From Alteromonas macleodii ATCC 27126 (GTDB lineage Bacteria > Pseudomonadota > Gammaproteobacteria > Enterobacterales > Alteromonadaceae), in the NCBI RefSeq assembly GCF_000172635.2, contig NC_018632.1, positions 2,604,001 to 2,668,000 of the forward strand: DNA of 64,000 nt, in the 5' to 3' direction. Shown here in pieces: positions 20,055 to 29,247 of this stretch. Every line of letters begins with the position of its first letter. Position 1 is the stretch's first letter. Position numbers and translations under genes: made by a program. The notes beneath the pieces are model-generated. The model made no database searches. It worked only from the letters and a program-made list of their open reading frames with translations, and was not told where the DNA came from.

Positions 20055-20654
20055 TTAGTTCATCGCAGTTTCAGTAACTACACGAAGGTTGCTTTCAACA
20101 TCTTTTACGTCAGACGCATTCTTGGCAATTTCCACAGCTAGGTCACGCTCAGCATCAGAATCAACGTCGCCAGTCAGTGTTACTACACCGTTTTCTACGT
20201 CAACATCGATGTCGAAACCTGAAATATCGGTATCCATAAGAAGACGAGTTTTGATTACTGTGGCGATTTTGGCGTCAGTTAACTCGCTTGTGCCTTCGTC
20301 AACAGTATCTTCCATGTCATCTGACATGTCGCCTTCCATATCTTTGTCAGAGACAACCGTTAGCTTGTTGTCTACAGACGTTACACCATCAATATTCGCT
20401 ACTAGCTCTTCCGCTAGCTTTTTATCAACAGAGTTCTCAACCTTACCAGTAAGAACGACATTACCGTTTTTAACGTCAGTGTTAATGTCGAATGAATCAA
20501 GGTTACCATTGAACAACAGCGTTGCTTCTGCTTTGCCATCAATCCATGCGTCTTTGGCACCTTTCTCCCATTTGTTGTCTGTGTCCATGTCACCTGCATA
20601 TGCAGCTGTAGTCAAAGTTGTAGCAACAATCATAGAAATAAGTGAACGTTTCAT
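20055..20654 (-). CDS. Periplasmic protein with two BON domains (OsmY-like)
   Basis: 199 residues. Signal peptide about 1-20 (MKRSLISMIVATTLTTAAYA, cleaved before GDMD). Two BON domains, about 38-102 and 126-193, each with the glycine-centred pattern VKNGNVVLTGKVEN and VENGVVTLTGDVDS. They are joined by an acidic Met/Asp linker. BON proteins bind phospholipid surfaces and often respond to envelope or osmotic stress. The start at 20654 is set by SD AAAGGAGA. Monocistronic. Confidence 0.88.
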   Translation of the reverse strand: MKRSLISMIVATTLTTAAYAGDMDTDNKWEKGAKDAWIDGKAEATLLFNGNLDSFDINTDVKNGNVVLTGKVENSVDKKLAEELVANIDGVTSVDNKLTVVSDKDMEGDMSDDMEDTVDEGTSELTDAKIATVIKTRLLMDTDISGFDIDVDVENGVVTLTGDVDSDAERDLAVEIAKNASDVKDVESNLRVVTETAMN

Positions 20655-21054
20655 AACATTTCTCCTTTGTCGAAACTCGTAGATAGTCATGCCAATTCCT
20701 TGCCAACAAAATAAGGCATTGTTTTATATGATAAATATTAATATCCAGGGCTAGTTAAGTAAGTTTTGTTTTGCAAACTTTGCCTTTGTTTGAGAACTTT
20801 TTACTTAATTTTGTTAATGCCCAAAACTCGTCAACTTCACTTAACAAAAGCACCTATCAATTGTACTAAGGGATAACTTTTTGTCGTTGGCCGCCGCTAA
20901 GTTGCAGTGATACTTAGGTTAAACTTATTTCACAAAGCTGCCGTAGTTATAACGATTTGTGTCGCTTCACTAGCTATAGTCATCAATTTAGTTTTGCAGA
21001 CAGAAGCAACAGGTGGAGTGTTTTTCGTTAATTAAACTCAAGGACCAACTAGAC
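20655..21054. other. 400-bp spacer upstream of two divergent genes
   Basis: AT-rich DNA between the BON gene (minus) and the EEP-fold gene (plus). It must hold both promoters. No convincing operator, hairpin or coding frame was recognised. A GTG at 21013 could extend the downstream gene by 14 codons. Confidence 0.5.
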
Positions 21055-22038
21055 ATGGATACTGCACTTACTGCTGTTTCAGTCTTATTTATAGCCGTAA
21101 GCTGGGCCCCTTTGCTTCCTTCTTCTCATTGGTTAATAAGAGTGTGGGAATTTCCGCGACTACAAATAGCAGCTATCATTTCTTTGTTAATTGCTGGGCA
21201 TATTTTTGAATCAACCTATTACGCACAGATAGATAGCCTAGCAGTAATTATTGTCGCTGGATTAACAGTTAGCCTTATTTATCAGGTTATCTGGATCATT
21301 CCTTATACCCCTCTGTATAAAAGAGAAGTTAGGCACGTCGAGGTGGAGAGTGCGAGCCAAAAGCTAAGTGTTTTATCAAGCAATGTGTATATGCCTAATG
21401 ACGATTTTCGCAAGCTCATTGAACATGTACGTAATAAGCAACCTGATTTTCTCGTAACGTTGGAATCTAATGAGAAGTGGCAGAAAGGCATCAGTGAAAT
21501 TGAATCTGAATACCCGTATCGTAAATTTTGCCCACTCGAGAACCTCTACGGTATGCATCTTTATAGTAAGCTTCCCTTTGAAGAGGTCTCATTGCGATTT
21601 CTAATAGAAGAAGATGTGCCGTCTATGAAAGTTAAAATCAATCACCACGGACAAGATGTCACGCTATATTTTCTTCATCCAAAACCACCAAGCCCAACAG
21701 AAAACACGTATGCAAAGCCCAGAGACGTAGAACTTACTGTTGTGGGGGAAGAAATAGCTGAAACAGAGGGCCCTATTGTCGTCGCTGGCGATCTTAACGA
21801 TGTAGCTTGGTCACCTACTACCAGAAAGTTCAAGAAAATAAGCGGACTTTTAGACCCACGAGAGGGGCGCGGTTTTTTCAATACATTTCACGCGAAATAT
21901 CCTTTAGTGAAATGGCCGTTAGACCACGTATTTCACTCGGAACATTTTGCATTGGTCAATATAGAGAAACTTGAAAGCATAGGCTCAGACCACTACCCGC
22001 TTTATACCGAACTAGCGCTAATCACGGACAAGGAGTAA
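21055..22038 (+). CDS. Membrane-anchored endonuclease/exonuclease/phosphatase-family protein
   Basis: 327 residues. Three N-terminal membrane spans (about 3-22, 32-50, 58-78) precede a C-terminal EEP (DNase I-like) domain, probably periplasmic. The motifs are complete: LSSNVYMPND, FLVTLES (metal Glu), VVAGDLNDVAWSP (GDLND), LDHVF and the terminal SDHYPL. Similar proteins are annotated as EEP-family membrane proteins with nuclease or phosphodiesterase potential; substrate unknown. The ATG at 21055 has AAGGA 10 nt upstream; a GTG at 21013 is an alternative start. Confidence 0.83.
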   Translation: MDTALTAVSVLFIAVSWAPLLPSSHWLIRVWEFPRLQIAAIISLLIAGHIFESTYYAQIDSLAVIIVAGLTVSLIYQVIWIIPYTPLYKREVRHVEVESASQKLSVLSSNVYMPNDDFRKLIEHVRNKQPDFLVTLESNEKWQKGISEIESEYPYRKFCPLENLYGMHLYSKLPFEEVSLRFLIEEDVPSMKVKINHHGQDVTLYFLHPKPPSPTENTYAKPRDVELTVVGEEIAETEGPIVVAGDLNDVAWSPTTRKFKKISGLLDPREGRGFFNTFHAKYPLVKWPLDHVFHSEHFALVNIEKLESIGSDHYPLYTELALITDKE

Positions 22039-22055
22039 TACTCAAGACTGTAAAT

Positions 22056-22604
22056 CTAATGAGAGCTACGGTGTTTGACACACCACATGAGGCTATCACA
22101 CGCCTCTTCACGCTTTTTAAAATGGGCTAGCCCTATTAGCTTGTTATCCCGAGGCCAAACCGCTTGGTTTAGCACCTCTTGATCTTCTGCCGATAGTTGT
22201 TCGCTATCTAACACTATCTCAACCGCTTTTTTGTTGGGTTTTATTAATGTGGGGTTAGCTTCTTTGACCAGAGCAGAGTTCACACAAATATACTCTCTCT
22301 TAACAGGGTCTCTCACCACGCCGATGTAGTTGTTGTCACAAATTATAGCTGGCCAGCCTTCCGTTATTCTGCTCTGTCCAAACATTACGAGTGTAAAAGC
22401 AACAAGAACGAAAAGTGTTAAACCGATAAATTGAGCGCTCAAATCTGGTGCTACGCTTACAATAACGCCGACAACAGCTGCGAAAAATATCCAGCCGCCA
22501 AATACTCTGCGCATAGCATTTGGTGAGATACCAGATATAACATCAACCACCTTTAATGATTGTTTGTCATAGTGTCGAATAAATACAGACGATTGTGATT
22601 CCAC
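22056..22604 (-). CDS. Two-span membrane protein, unknown function
   Basis: 182 residues from a GTG start with AAAGG five bases upstream. Two adjacent membrane spans (about 36-52 and 56-75, FFAAVVGVIVSV and FIGLTLFVLVAFTLVMF) divide a short N-terminal part (VFIRHYDKQSLKVVDVISGI) from a cytoplasmic C-terminal half with no recognised motif. It converges on the EEP gene, 17 bp apart. Confidence 0.65.
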   Translation of the reverse strand: MESQSSVFIRHYDKQSLKVVDVISGISPNAMRRVFGGWIFFAAVVGVIVSVAPDLSAQFIGLTLFVLVAFTLVMFGQSRITEGWPAIICDNNYIGVVRDPVKREYICVNSALVKEANPTLIKPNKKAVEIVLDSEQLSAEDQEVLNQAVWPRDNKLIGLAHFKKREEACDSLMWCVKHRSSH

Positions 22605-23159
22605 AGCCTTTGTCCACCAGAAAAAATACGAAATTCAGAAATTAATACGTTACAAGTAAGGCTGAAGATTTACCTACACTCTGAGTGAGTAAAAACCAAT
22701 AATATGAGATTAGTTCTACTCGAAAGAAAACGTGTTAAGCAATATTTGTAGGAATATTTAAACTATTGAATTGTAATGTTTAACCTACTAACCAAGCATA
22801 TCAAAATATGTGGGAACGGCAAAGCAATTACGCGCTAGATGCACAGTAAAACAAGACTTATGAAAAGAAGCGTCATGTTAATCTGCAAATTAGAACAGAC
22901 CACCAAAAATTAACATAAAAAACTGCTGTTGGCCTCCATACATTCGTTTGTAAATTTTTCTCTCACTTTGCACCTCTTGCTTGCCTTGGCGCTCAACCAT
23001 TGCTGCAAACACTCAAAAACAGAACTTGAAATTACACTTTTTATCAAAAAATCAATAATTTACAAAACAGGAACACTCTTTGCTTCTACGAAAGTATAAC
23101 GTTCAACGTTTCATGTCGTCGTTATTACAGGTTCAACAAATTAGAAAGGGAGGAAGAGT
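22605..23159. other. 555-bp noncoding spacer
   Basis: AT-rich DNA between the two-span membrane protein gene and the three-gene cassette. It presumably holds the cassette promoter. No clear operator, terminator or structured RNA was recognised, and no frame looks coding. Confidence 0.5.
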
Positions 23160-24143
23160 ATGCGTTCACCAATAAGTGCAGTAACTATTGTTAAGAGCAG
23201 AACTGAGAAACTGGCCAATTTGATTACTCAGTTAGAGCAATGCTCTCCAACGCCAGATGAGCTAGTCATTGTTTGGATGGCACCTCCTTCTGATTTGTCA
23301 CTCGTACGCAGTGACAAATTCGACATTGTTCACAAGTTTGTGACTCAAGATGCTCTTCCGATAGCGAAAGCGCGCAACAAGGGTATGTCAGCGGCCAAGC
23401 ACGCGAATTTAGTTTACCTAAACGTAGACGCAGTTATTGCCCCATCGCTTTTTAGAGATGGCTTGCTTGCGCTTCGTGACAACACCGTAGTGTTCACATC
23501 AGTGGTGTTTTTACCCAACGAGCGCTGTTGTAAGCCCTACCGACAAATTTCAAAAGATGAAAAAGAAATCGGTTATTTAGCAAGTAATGACGACACGTTA
23601 CCCGAAGACGACAATAACGAAATACCTTCAAGAGATCAGGAAATTAATCATGGAAAGTTTAGTGACGATAGTATTTGTTCTACAGTGTTTTTTATTCGTA
23701 AGGCAGACTTTCAGAAAACCGGCGGCTTCGATGAAGGCTACGCGGGTTTCGGACTAAATGACGAAGATTTCTTCACTAACTGTAGAGCATTAGGGTTTTC
23801 GTTAGAGCAACTGCCCACGCGAACATTTGCACCACACCGCCCTAATTATCAATGCCCGATAAATCACCTTTTAGACTTTGTTCATAATGCGCAGCGTTTT
23901 CACTCGAAGTGGGGATTTTACCCATGCGTCAATGTATTGAACGCGTATGCAGACCAAGGTTTTATTAATGCTGACTTCAAGCAAAACGGCATTAAGATCA
24001 AGCACCTCCCCCAGCAGGTAGAGGAAGACAAGGCGGACGCGCCGGTTGAGCAATTAACGGTAACCAACGCCCAAAACAATGTTGAATTTACGTCTTTTCA
24101 TTCGCCGGAGAAAGGCTCTGACCTTTTAAGCACGACCGCATAA
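23160..24143 (+). CDS. GT-A fold glycosyltransferase
   Basis: 327 residues, cytoplasmic, no signal or membrane span. N-terminal nucleotide-binding half of a GT-2/GT-7-like enzyme: SAVTIVKSRTEKLANLITQL, LPIAKARNKGMSAAKHANLVYLNVDAVI (in two blocks; the DxD-like NVDA coordinates metal and sugar nucleotide). The second half has the GT-7/galactosyltransferase C-terminal pattern TGGFDEGYAGFGLNDEDFF, in which the acidic pair is the expected catalytic region. The last 60 residues are an unmatched, Gln/Asn-rich tail. Strong SD AGGGAGGAAG. First gene of a tight cassette with a GntA-like protein and DUF1989. Acceptor unknown. Confidence 0.8.
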   Translation: MRSPISAVTIVKSRTEKLANLITQLEQCSPTPDELVIVWMAPPSDLSLVRSDKFDIVHKFVTQDALPIAKARNKGMSAAKHANLVYLNVDAVIAPSLFRDGLLALRDNTVVFTSVVFLPNERCCKPYRQISKDEKEIGYLASNDDTLPEDDNNEIPSRDQEINHGKFSDDSICSTVFFIRKADFQKTGGFDEGYAGFGLNDEDFFTNCRALGFSLEQLPTRTFAPHRPNYQCPINHLLDFVHNAQRFHSKWGFYPCVNVLNAYADQGFINADFKQNGIKIKHLPQQVEEDKADAPVEQLTVTNAQNNVEFTSFHSPEKGSDLLSTTA

Positions 24144-24165
24144 AACGCTTTCAGGGAGATATGGA

Positions 24166-24831
24166 ATGTCTTTATTGAAACCGAATCTAACCGAGCGCTT
24201 TTTGTCGTTTGTAGGGGAAGCCGATTTCCCCTGCGTCGGAGCCAAAACAGCCCTCAATAAAAGCCAAATTCATGTGAATCAATACGACGATATTCGCTGT
24301 CCTCTCAACGAGACAGATATGTTGGCGTCAATTCACCAATTTGTAGAGTCGTTTGATCTTGAACGGGACATGTACTCCTCTTTGGTCGCAACTTTTGAGC
24401 TTCCAGATACGATAAGCGAAACTGAATTTGATCGGGTTTTATGGGAAAAATTGCAGCGTTTACACGAGATTGACGCCTGTTTAAAACCTTGGGATAGTAA
24501 AGTATCAAGTGACCCTCATAACGCTCAGTTTAGCTTGAGTTTAGGCGGAAAGGGTTTCTTTGTAGTTGGACTGCATCCAAATGCATCAAGAAAAAGCCGT
24601 CGATTTCCCTACCCTGCCATCGTGTTTAATTTACACGAGCAATTTGACATGTTGAGAAAGCAGAAGCGTTTTGAAGCATTCAAAGACCACATTCGTAAAC
24701 GAGATACCGCGTACTGCGGAAGTAAAAATGAGCTACTCGCAAATCATGGTGATAGCTCAGAGGTATATCAATATAGTGGTGTAAAACATTCCGAAAACTG
24801 GGAATGCCCGTTCAAGCGGATTAAGCACTAA
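24166..24831 (+). CDS. YqcI/YcgG family (GntA-like) heme N-hydroxylase candidate
   Basis: 221 residues of the YqcI/YcgG family: FVGEADFPCVGAKTALNK at the N-terminus, FSLSLGGKGFFVVGLHPNASRKSRRF in the middle, and GDSSEVYQYSG then NWECPF at the end. From established knowledge, members GntA (guanitoxin) and DcsA (cycloserine) are unusual heme proteins that N-hydroxylate arginine-type guanidines. Which residue ligates heme here is not proven; the conserved His in GLHPNAS is a candidate. It sits 22 bp after the glycosyltransferase and 27 bp before the DUF1989 gene. Substrate unknown. Confidence 0.8.
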   Translation: MSLLKPNLTERFLSFVGEADFPCVGAKTALNKSQIHVNQYDDIRCPLNETDMLASIHQFVESFDLERDMYSSLVATFELPDTISETEFDRVLWEKLQRLHEIDACLKPWDSKVSSDPHNAQFSLSLGGKGFFVVGLHPNASRKSRRFPYPAIVFNLHEQFDMLRKQKRFEAFKDHIRKRDTAYCGSKNELLANHGDSSEVYQYSGVKHSENWECPFKRIKH

Positions 24832-24858
24832 ACCTAAATAAAAGGGACAAGTCACATA

Positions 24859-25452
24859 ATGTTACAAACTATACAGCCAAGAAGCGGCACTGCATTTACT
24901 ATGAAAAAAGGGGAAAGACTTAAAGTTATTGATCCAGAAGGTGAACAAGTGGCCGACCTCTATGCGTTCAATGAACACGATAAAAATGAGTTTATCTCTT
25001 CAGGACGAAGTTTAGATTACAATGAAAGCATCCAATTCAAAAAAGGCAGCTTGCTATACTCTAATCAAAGTAACGTGATGCTCGAAATTATTGAAGACAC
25101 TGTAGAAGACCATGACTTTCTTTTGACTCCTTGCAGTGTTGACACGTTTAAGCATTTTTATCCCAATGAAGAGCCTGTACCTGGGTGCCACGGCAATTTA
25201 GTCGCGGCTTTTTCAGAGTTTGACATCCCAGAGCATCACGTTTGTACCACATTCAATACCTTTATGAATGTGGAGGTAGACGCCAAGGGTAAAATATCTG
25301 TTCTTCCTCCTAAGTCTAATGCCGGTGATTACACAATATTTGAAGCAAAGATGGATCTAATCGTAGGGTTAACCGCGTGTTCAGCGGGCGAGTCAAATAA
25401 CTTCCGTTACAAACCGATTCAGTTTGAAATTTTACCCGCGGCTAACATCTAG
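24859..25452 (+). CDS. DUF1989 (urea-carboxylase-associated) family protein
   Basis: 197 residues. It matches DUF1989: an N-terminal FTMKKGERLKVIDPEGEQVADLYAF, the central CHGNLVAAFSEF and FNTFMNV, and the C-terminal GDYTIFEAKMDLIVGLTACSAGE. This family is often linked to guanidine, urea or amide metabolism and has conserved Cys/His positions (Cys and His in PGCHGN, Cys in LTACS) that suggest metal or thiol chemistry. Good SD (AAAGGGACAAG). Third gene of the cassette. The co-occurrence with a GntA-like N-hydroxylase fits processing of an N-oxidised guanidine or amino acid; this is inference. Confidence 0.82.
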   Translation: MLQTIQPRSGTAFTMKKGERLKVIDPEGEQVADLYAFNEHDKNEFISSGRSLDYNESIQFKKGSLLYSNQSNVMLEIIEDTVEDHDFLLTPCSVDTFKHFYPNEEPVPGCHGNLVAAFSEFDIPEHHVCTTFNTFMNVEVDAKGKISVLPPKSNAGDYTIFEAKMDLIVGLTACSAGESNNFRYKPIQFEILPAANI

Positions 25453-25483
25453 CCGCGAGCGTTATCTTCTAAATAAACAAGCG

Positions 25484-27226
25484 CTACCGAGCTTCTGCAA
25501 TGGCGCTTGGCTTTTCTTGTTGCCAGTTAAGTCGCATATCCCACTTGAAACGATGTTCAGGCTTAAGCGGTGGCTGTTCGGCATCAATAGTGCTTAACAC
25601 GTTAGTCGCCTTAGTCAGCGTTGCGTCGCGACCGAACAAATAGCTTTGCTCTTTCACTATGGTCAAATACGCTTTGTTCAACGCATACGCGCGCTCTGGT
25701 GAAGGAGTAATGATGTCGTACACTGACTTGGCACGTTGCACTTCTTCCACCTTGACCATGCCTTTTTCATCAAACCATTTGGCCAGCATTTCTCCGTTTT
25801 GACGGAACTCATCGCCACCGCCCACGCGCTCCATATAAGTAAGGAACTCGCCTTTCTCCTCGTTAATATTTGGCACATCTTCAATTTCACGCAGGTCTAT
25901 ATAGCCCCACCCTGCTTGTCCGGGAACTTTCCGTGCAAATGAAAATGTTTGGTCGAAGGTTGACCCTACTGTTTTGTGACAGCCGTTACAAAACGCAAGC
26001 TCTTGATCGTGCTGTGCACGAAGTTCGCCCTGCTCATTTTCAATGAAGCCATTAATTGTCCAGCCAAAGCCGTTGTCTATCCCTTTTTCACCTAGGTAGC
26101 GGGTTTGGGGTAGCTTTTCAAAATGCTTATCTTTTGCTTCCGCATAATAGGCAGATGCTAAGCTTTCTCTGCTTCTGAACATATGCTTTTTCATGTAGCG
26201 CACTTCCTTCATACGCGGCGCGTTATAAATATTCCCGTTTTCATCCACGCCAATGTAGCGCACGGTATGTAAGAATTCTGTACCTTCGGGGTAAAGCATG
26301 TGCGCTAGCGGAACATCGCTTGCGTCGCCAACATAATGCGACAAACGAGCGATTTCAGTCACTGAATTGGTAAGTTTTCCGTCTTGGTTTACGTCAAGGT
26401 TCAACGCTAATTCGTTGACCGGCGCCACAGTTAACGTATCCAGCTCTTTAAGTGCCATTTCAACCAAGCTTAGGTTCAATGTATAGATAGCCTTATTATA
26501 CTTGCTATTTAGCCTTTGAAAGCTTTCAGGAAGTCTGATCATAGCATCGCCGGTTGACCCGTTAGTCGGCCAAAAAGTACTTGGGAAAGGCTTGTAATTA
26601 TACGACACCCATCCACTGCCATCTTTAGCAAAACCGTCGCCATCAAATGCCTTGTCAGCGGCGCTCAAATTTTCAATACGCATGTAGTCTGGCATGGCGT
26701 CATTGTTAAGCGAAGCGGTATAGTTGTCTTGCGCTATATATTTTTTAATCGTGGCATCATCAATGCCCGCAATTAGTGATGTACGGTCAATAAACAGGTT
26801 TTTCCAGCTGTTTGTTAACCCTACGTCAGAAAATTCGTAGTTGCCCTGTAACGTACCATCGCCCATTTGATTAGGACGCTTTTCCATTGAATCGTAACTT
26901 TGGTGGCATGCATAACATGGGTTGTTAACACCTTCTGTTTTGGTGTAACACTGGGGAGGAATAACCGATTCAGGGTTATACACTTCATCGTGTTCAATAT
27001 ATGCCAGAGCGGGAATAGCATCGCCTTCTCGATAAGGATAAGCGTGGGTGCTGTCGGTCTTTTCGTGAGTAGAAGTAGGCAGTTGTGTGTCAACTGTAAA
27101 GCTTGTTGAGTTTTGCTCATAGTTTGACTGATTGTTCACGTCAGTACCCGTGTTATCAGTGCATCCTACACTGATAAGTAGTGAAAGCAGAATGCTTACA
27201 CCTGAAGTTATTTTTAACATTTTCAT
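25484..27226 (-). CDS. Diheme c-type cytochrome lipoprotein, unknown substrate
   Basis: 580 residues. Lipoprotein signal with lipobox LISVGC (Cys22). Two heme-c motifs, CYACH (about 104-108) and CNGCH (about 413-417), indicate a secreted, covalently heme-binding protein. An EF-hand-like LDVNQDGKL is near 277-285. No enzyme family was recognised with certainty. Start MKMLKIT is chosen because the longer frame begins inside the upstream terminator stem. It follows phoX on the same strand, separated by an intrinsic terminator, so it may be expressed by read-through of the Pho-controlled transcript. Confidence 0.78.
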   Translation of the reverse strand: MKMLKITSGVSILLSLLISVGCTDNTGTDVNNQSNYEQNSTSFTVDTQLPTSTHEKTDSTHAYPYREGDAIPALAYIEHDEVYNPESVIPPQCYTKTEGVNNPCYACHQSYDSMEKRPNQMGDGTLQGNYEFSDVGLTNSWKNLFIDRTSLIAGIDDATIKKYIAQDNYTASLNNDAMPDYMRIENLSAADKAFDGDGFAKDGSGWVSYNYKPFPSTFWPTNGSTGDAMIRLPESFQRLNSKYNKAIYTLNLSLVEMALKELDTLTVAPVNELALNLDVNQDGKLTNSVTEIARLSHYVGDASDVPLAHMLYPEGTEFLHTVRYIGVDENGNIYNAPRMKEVRYMKKHMFRSRESLASAYYAEAKDKHFEKLPQTRYLGEKGIDNGFGWTINGFIENEQGELRAQHDQELAFCNGCHKTVGSTFDQTFSFARKVPGQAGWGYIDLREIEDVPNINEEKGEFLTYMERVGGGDEFRQNGEMLAKWFDEKGMVKVEEVQRAKSVYDIITPSPERAYALNKAYLTIVKEQSYLFGRDATLTKATNVLSTIDAEQPPLKPEHRFKWDMRLNWQQEKPSAIAEAR

Positions 27227-27240
27227 AATCGTCACAACGG

Positions 27241-27267
27241 AAAAATCCGGGCACATAAGTGCCCGGA
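27241..27267 (-). terminator. Intrinsic terminator between phoX and the cytochrome gene
   Basis: Minus strand: stem TCCGGGCAC / GTGCCCGGA, loop TTAT, then TTTTT. The T run ends 14 nt before the cytochrome start codon, so that gene depends on read-through or on a longer translated start within the hairpin. Confidence 0.88.
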
Positions 27268-27291
27268 GTATTTTTAAATTAAAAAGAAAAC

Positions 27292-29148
27292 TTACTTATC
27301 TGCTGGCTCATACATCCACAGCGTATTGTTTTCTTGGAAACCGTCTTCACCGATAAGAATGCGGCCGTCGTTCATCACCACTACGTTATCTGGTTGAGAA
27401 AGCTGTTCAACGTCACAACGCTCGGCGCCAGTTAGGCTTGAACGGTACGTACCGCCCATCACCACAGGTTCAATACGAGAGATGTTATAGCCTTCTTCAA
27501 GCTTGGCACGATAAACGCCACCACAGTCTTTAACGCGGGCTGAAAGCTGCATATCGCCTTCACCGTCAATCATTGTGTTGTCGATATCAGCGATGCCGAT
27601 GTAAAGGTATGCATTCTGTACCACTTCACCTTCGATAGTATCTACACCTTCAACCGCTTCCTTTGCGCGTTTCTGGTTGATTGAGATACCTTCCAGTTTT
27701 CTCCACTCTGCGGTAGCCCCTTTAAGACGGGCCGCTGCGCGACTCTCTAAGAACGCTACGCGGTTATCCATTGGCTGTCCTGCTGTTACGCTAGAGCCAC
27801 CTTCCTCTACCGTTGGATAGGTCGCATCGCCATCAGCCCATGCTTGAACGTCGGCCATAGTAATGTAAGAACTTTGTCCATCCACGTAATCGTCGGTGCC
27901 AATACCATTGTATTCATCAATCCACGCGCGAATAGTCAGGTTATCACCGCTAGCTAATTCCACCCATTCAACCGCAAAACCAGTTGTCGCAGGATCATTC
28001 TGACCTGCGTCCTGAGTGAGCTTAGCGCCGTAAAGTGTACCTGCCGATAAGTCTTCAGCTGTGTCTGCGACAAACTTAAACAGTACGCCACCCGTATCAT
28101 CTTGAGAAAGGTAAACCGTTTTGCCGTCAGGCATGACCGTTGAGTTCTCATGCTCGTAACGGCCCATGGCAAAATGCTTAACAATAACCGGCTCATCAGC
28201 CAACGGCTCTGTTACTTCCGCAATGTAGCCATAGTTGTAAGGGTTTGGCGCATCTGGCGCCGTCATTTGCCACATACGACCTAAGCGCGCATCTGTAGAA
28301 ACGGCCTCTGGGTTATTCCAGCTTGGTGATGTTGTCGTATCCACCGCCGAATCAACCACCCACTCTTCTGAAGTAAGCGGTGTACCCCAAGGTGACATTG
28401 AACCAAAGCAGTTTGCCGCCGTTCCCCATACTGGCGAGAAATCCAGCATCATGGCTTCAGTTACTTCCCACATACCAAACTCGTCTTTTTCAACTTTCAT
28501 GCGGCTCATACCGCCAGGAAGCTCTTCCCAGTTCGAGAAAAGGTAACCTTCGCCTTCGGCGGTTGATATGAAGCCGTTAAAATCAGGCATGTCATTTTCA
28601 AGAACCAACTCTTCGCCATCCAACGTGTAGATGTGACCTAAGCCTTCTGGTAGGTCAGTACCGAAAGTGTCGCCCGTTTGTCCAAGTACTTGATATTGAC
28701 CAATGGCAGAAACCACCAGCTCTTTTTCTTCATCTGAGCTTGGTACAGGTGAATTTGGTAATGTTACTGGCAGATTGTTGAAGTTAGCACCTGCAAGCAC
28801 GCCCACTGTACCGGTGTTGATAGGCATTGCATTTACACTGGTTGTCGCCGCATTAGTGCCAGACGGGTGCTGAACGTTAAAAAATAAATCACCTTCGTCT
28901 GTTAAGAATATACCGGTCACTTCTGCACCAAGTGGAACCGTAGCAATACGTGTTAGCGTACCTGCACTATCACCTTGAGGACCTTGGTCGCCCACCGGGC
29001 CTTGATCTCCTACTGGGCCTTGCTCACCTACAGGGCCTTGTACACCGTCTTCGCCATCGTCACCTTCCAGTGAACAGGCAGTCATCCCTAGTGTTACAGC
29101 CAGTGCTATCGCTGAATACTTAATTCCACGAAGAGTTTCGCTTTTCAT
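27292..29148 (-). CDS. phoX: PhoX-type (DUF839) alkaline phosphatase lipoprotein
   Basis: 618 residues. Lipobox GMTAC (Cys25), then eleven collagen-like Gly-X-Y triplets (29-61), then a DUF839/PhoX beta-propeller: GRMWQMTAPDAPNPYNYGYI, MGRYEHENSTVMPDGKTVYLSQDD in parts, GVLFKFVAD, and the C-terminal RCDVEQLSQPDNVVVMNDGRILIGEDG. PhoX enzymes are Ca/Fe-dependent phosphomonoesterases induced by phosphate starvation. A multi-unit Pho box 100 bp upstream supports this role. The collagen-like stalk is unusual and may hold the enzyme off the outer membrane. Confidence 0.87.
   Translation of the reverse strand: MKSETLRGIKYSAIALAVTLGMTACSLEGDDGEDGVQGPVGEQGPVGDQGPVGDQGPQGDSAGTLTRIATVPLGAEVTGIFLTDEGDLFFNVQHPSGTNAATTSVNAMPINTGTVGVLAGANFNNLPVTLPNSPVPSSDEEKELVVSAIGQYQVLGQTGDTFGTDLPEGLGHIYTLDGEELVLENDMPDFNGFISTAEGEGYLFSNWEELPGGMSRMKVEKDEFGMWEVTEAMMLDFSPVWGTAANCFGSMSPWGTPLTSEEWVVDSAVDTTTSPSWNNPEAVSTDARLGRMWQMTAPDAPNPYNYGYIAEVTEPLADEPVIVKHFAMGRYEHENSTVMPDGKTVYLSQDDTGGVLFKFVADTAEDLSAGTLYGAKLTQDAGQNDPATTGFAVEWVELASGDNLTIRAWIDEYNGIGTDDYVDGQSSYITMADVQAWADGDATYPTVEEGGSSVTAGQPMDNRVAFLESRAAARLKGATAEWRKLEGISINQKRAKEAVEGVDTIEGEVVQNAYLYIGIADIDNTMIDGEGDMQLSARVKDCGGVYRAKLEEGYNISRIEPVVMGGTYRSSLTGAERCDVEQLSQPDNVVVMNDGRILIGEDGFQENNTLWMYEPADK
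28966..29064 (-). repeat. Collagen-like Gly-X-Y repeat coding segment of phoX
   Basis: Encodes eleven G-X-Y triplets, including GPVGDQGPVGDQGP. Near-identical units on the DNA make this stretch prone to length variation. Confidence 0.9.
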
Positions 29149-29247
29149 TATAGTTCCTTGCTTATACTTGTTTTCGATGTTGAGTGGAGGTAAGCAGAAG
29201 ACTCACCTCAGTAAACGGTCTTAGCGGGCGAAAGTCTGGAGGACATT

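Noticed and set aside
20089..20682. 197-codon plus-strand frame, Ser-rich
   Set aside because: It lies fully antisense to the BON-domain gene, which has a signal peptide, SD and two recognisable domains; the Ser-rich product is a by-product of Asp/Glu-rich coding on the other strand.
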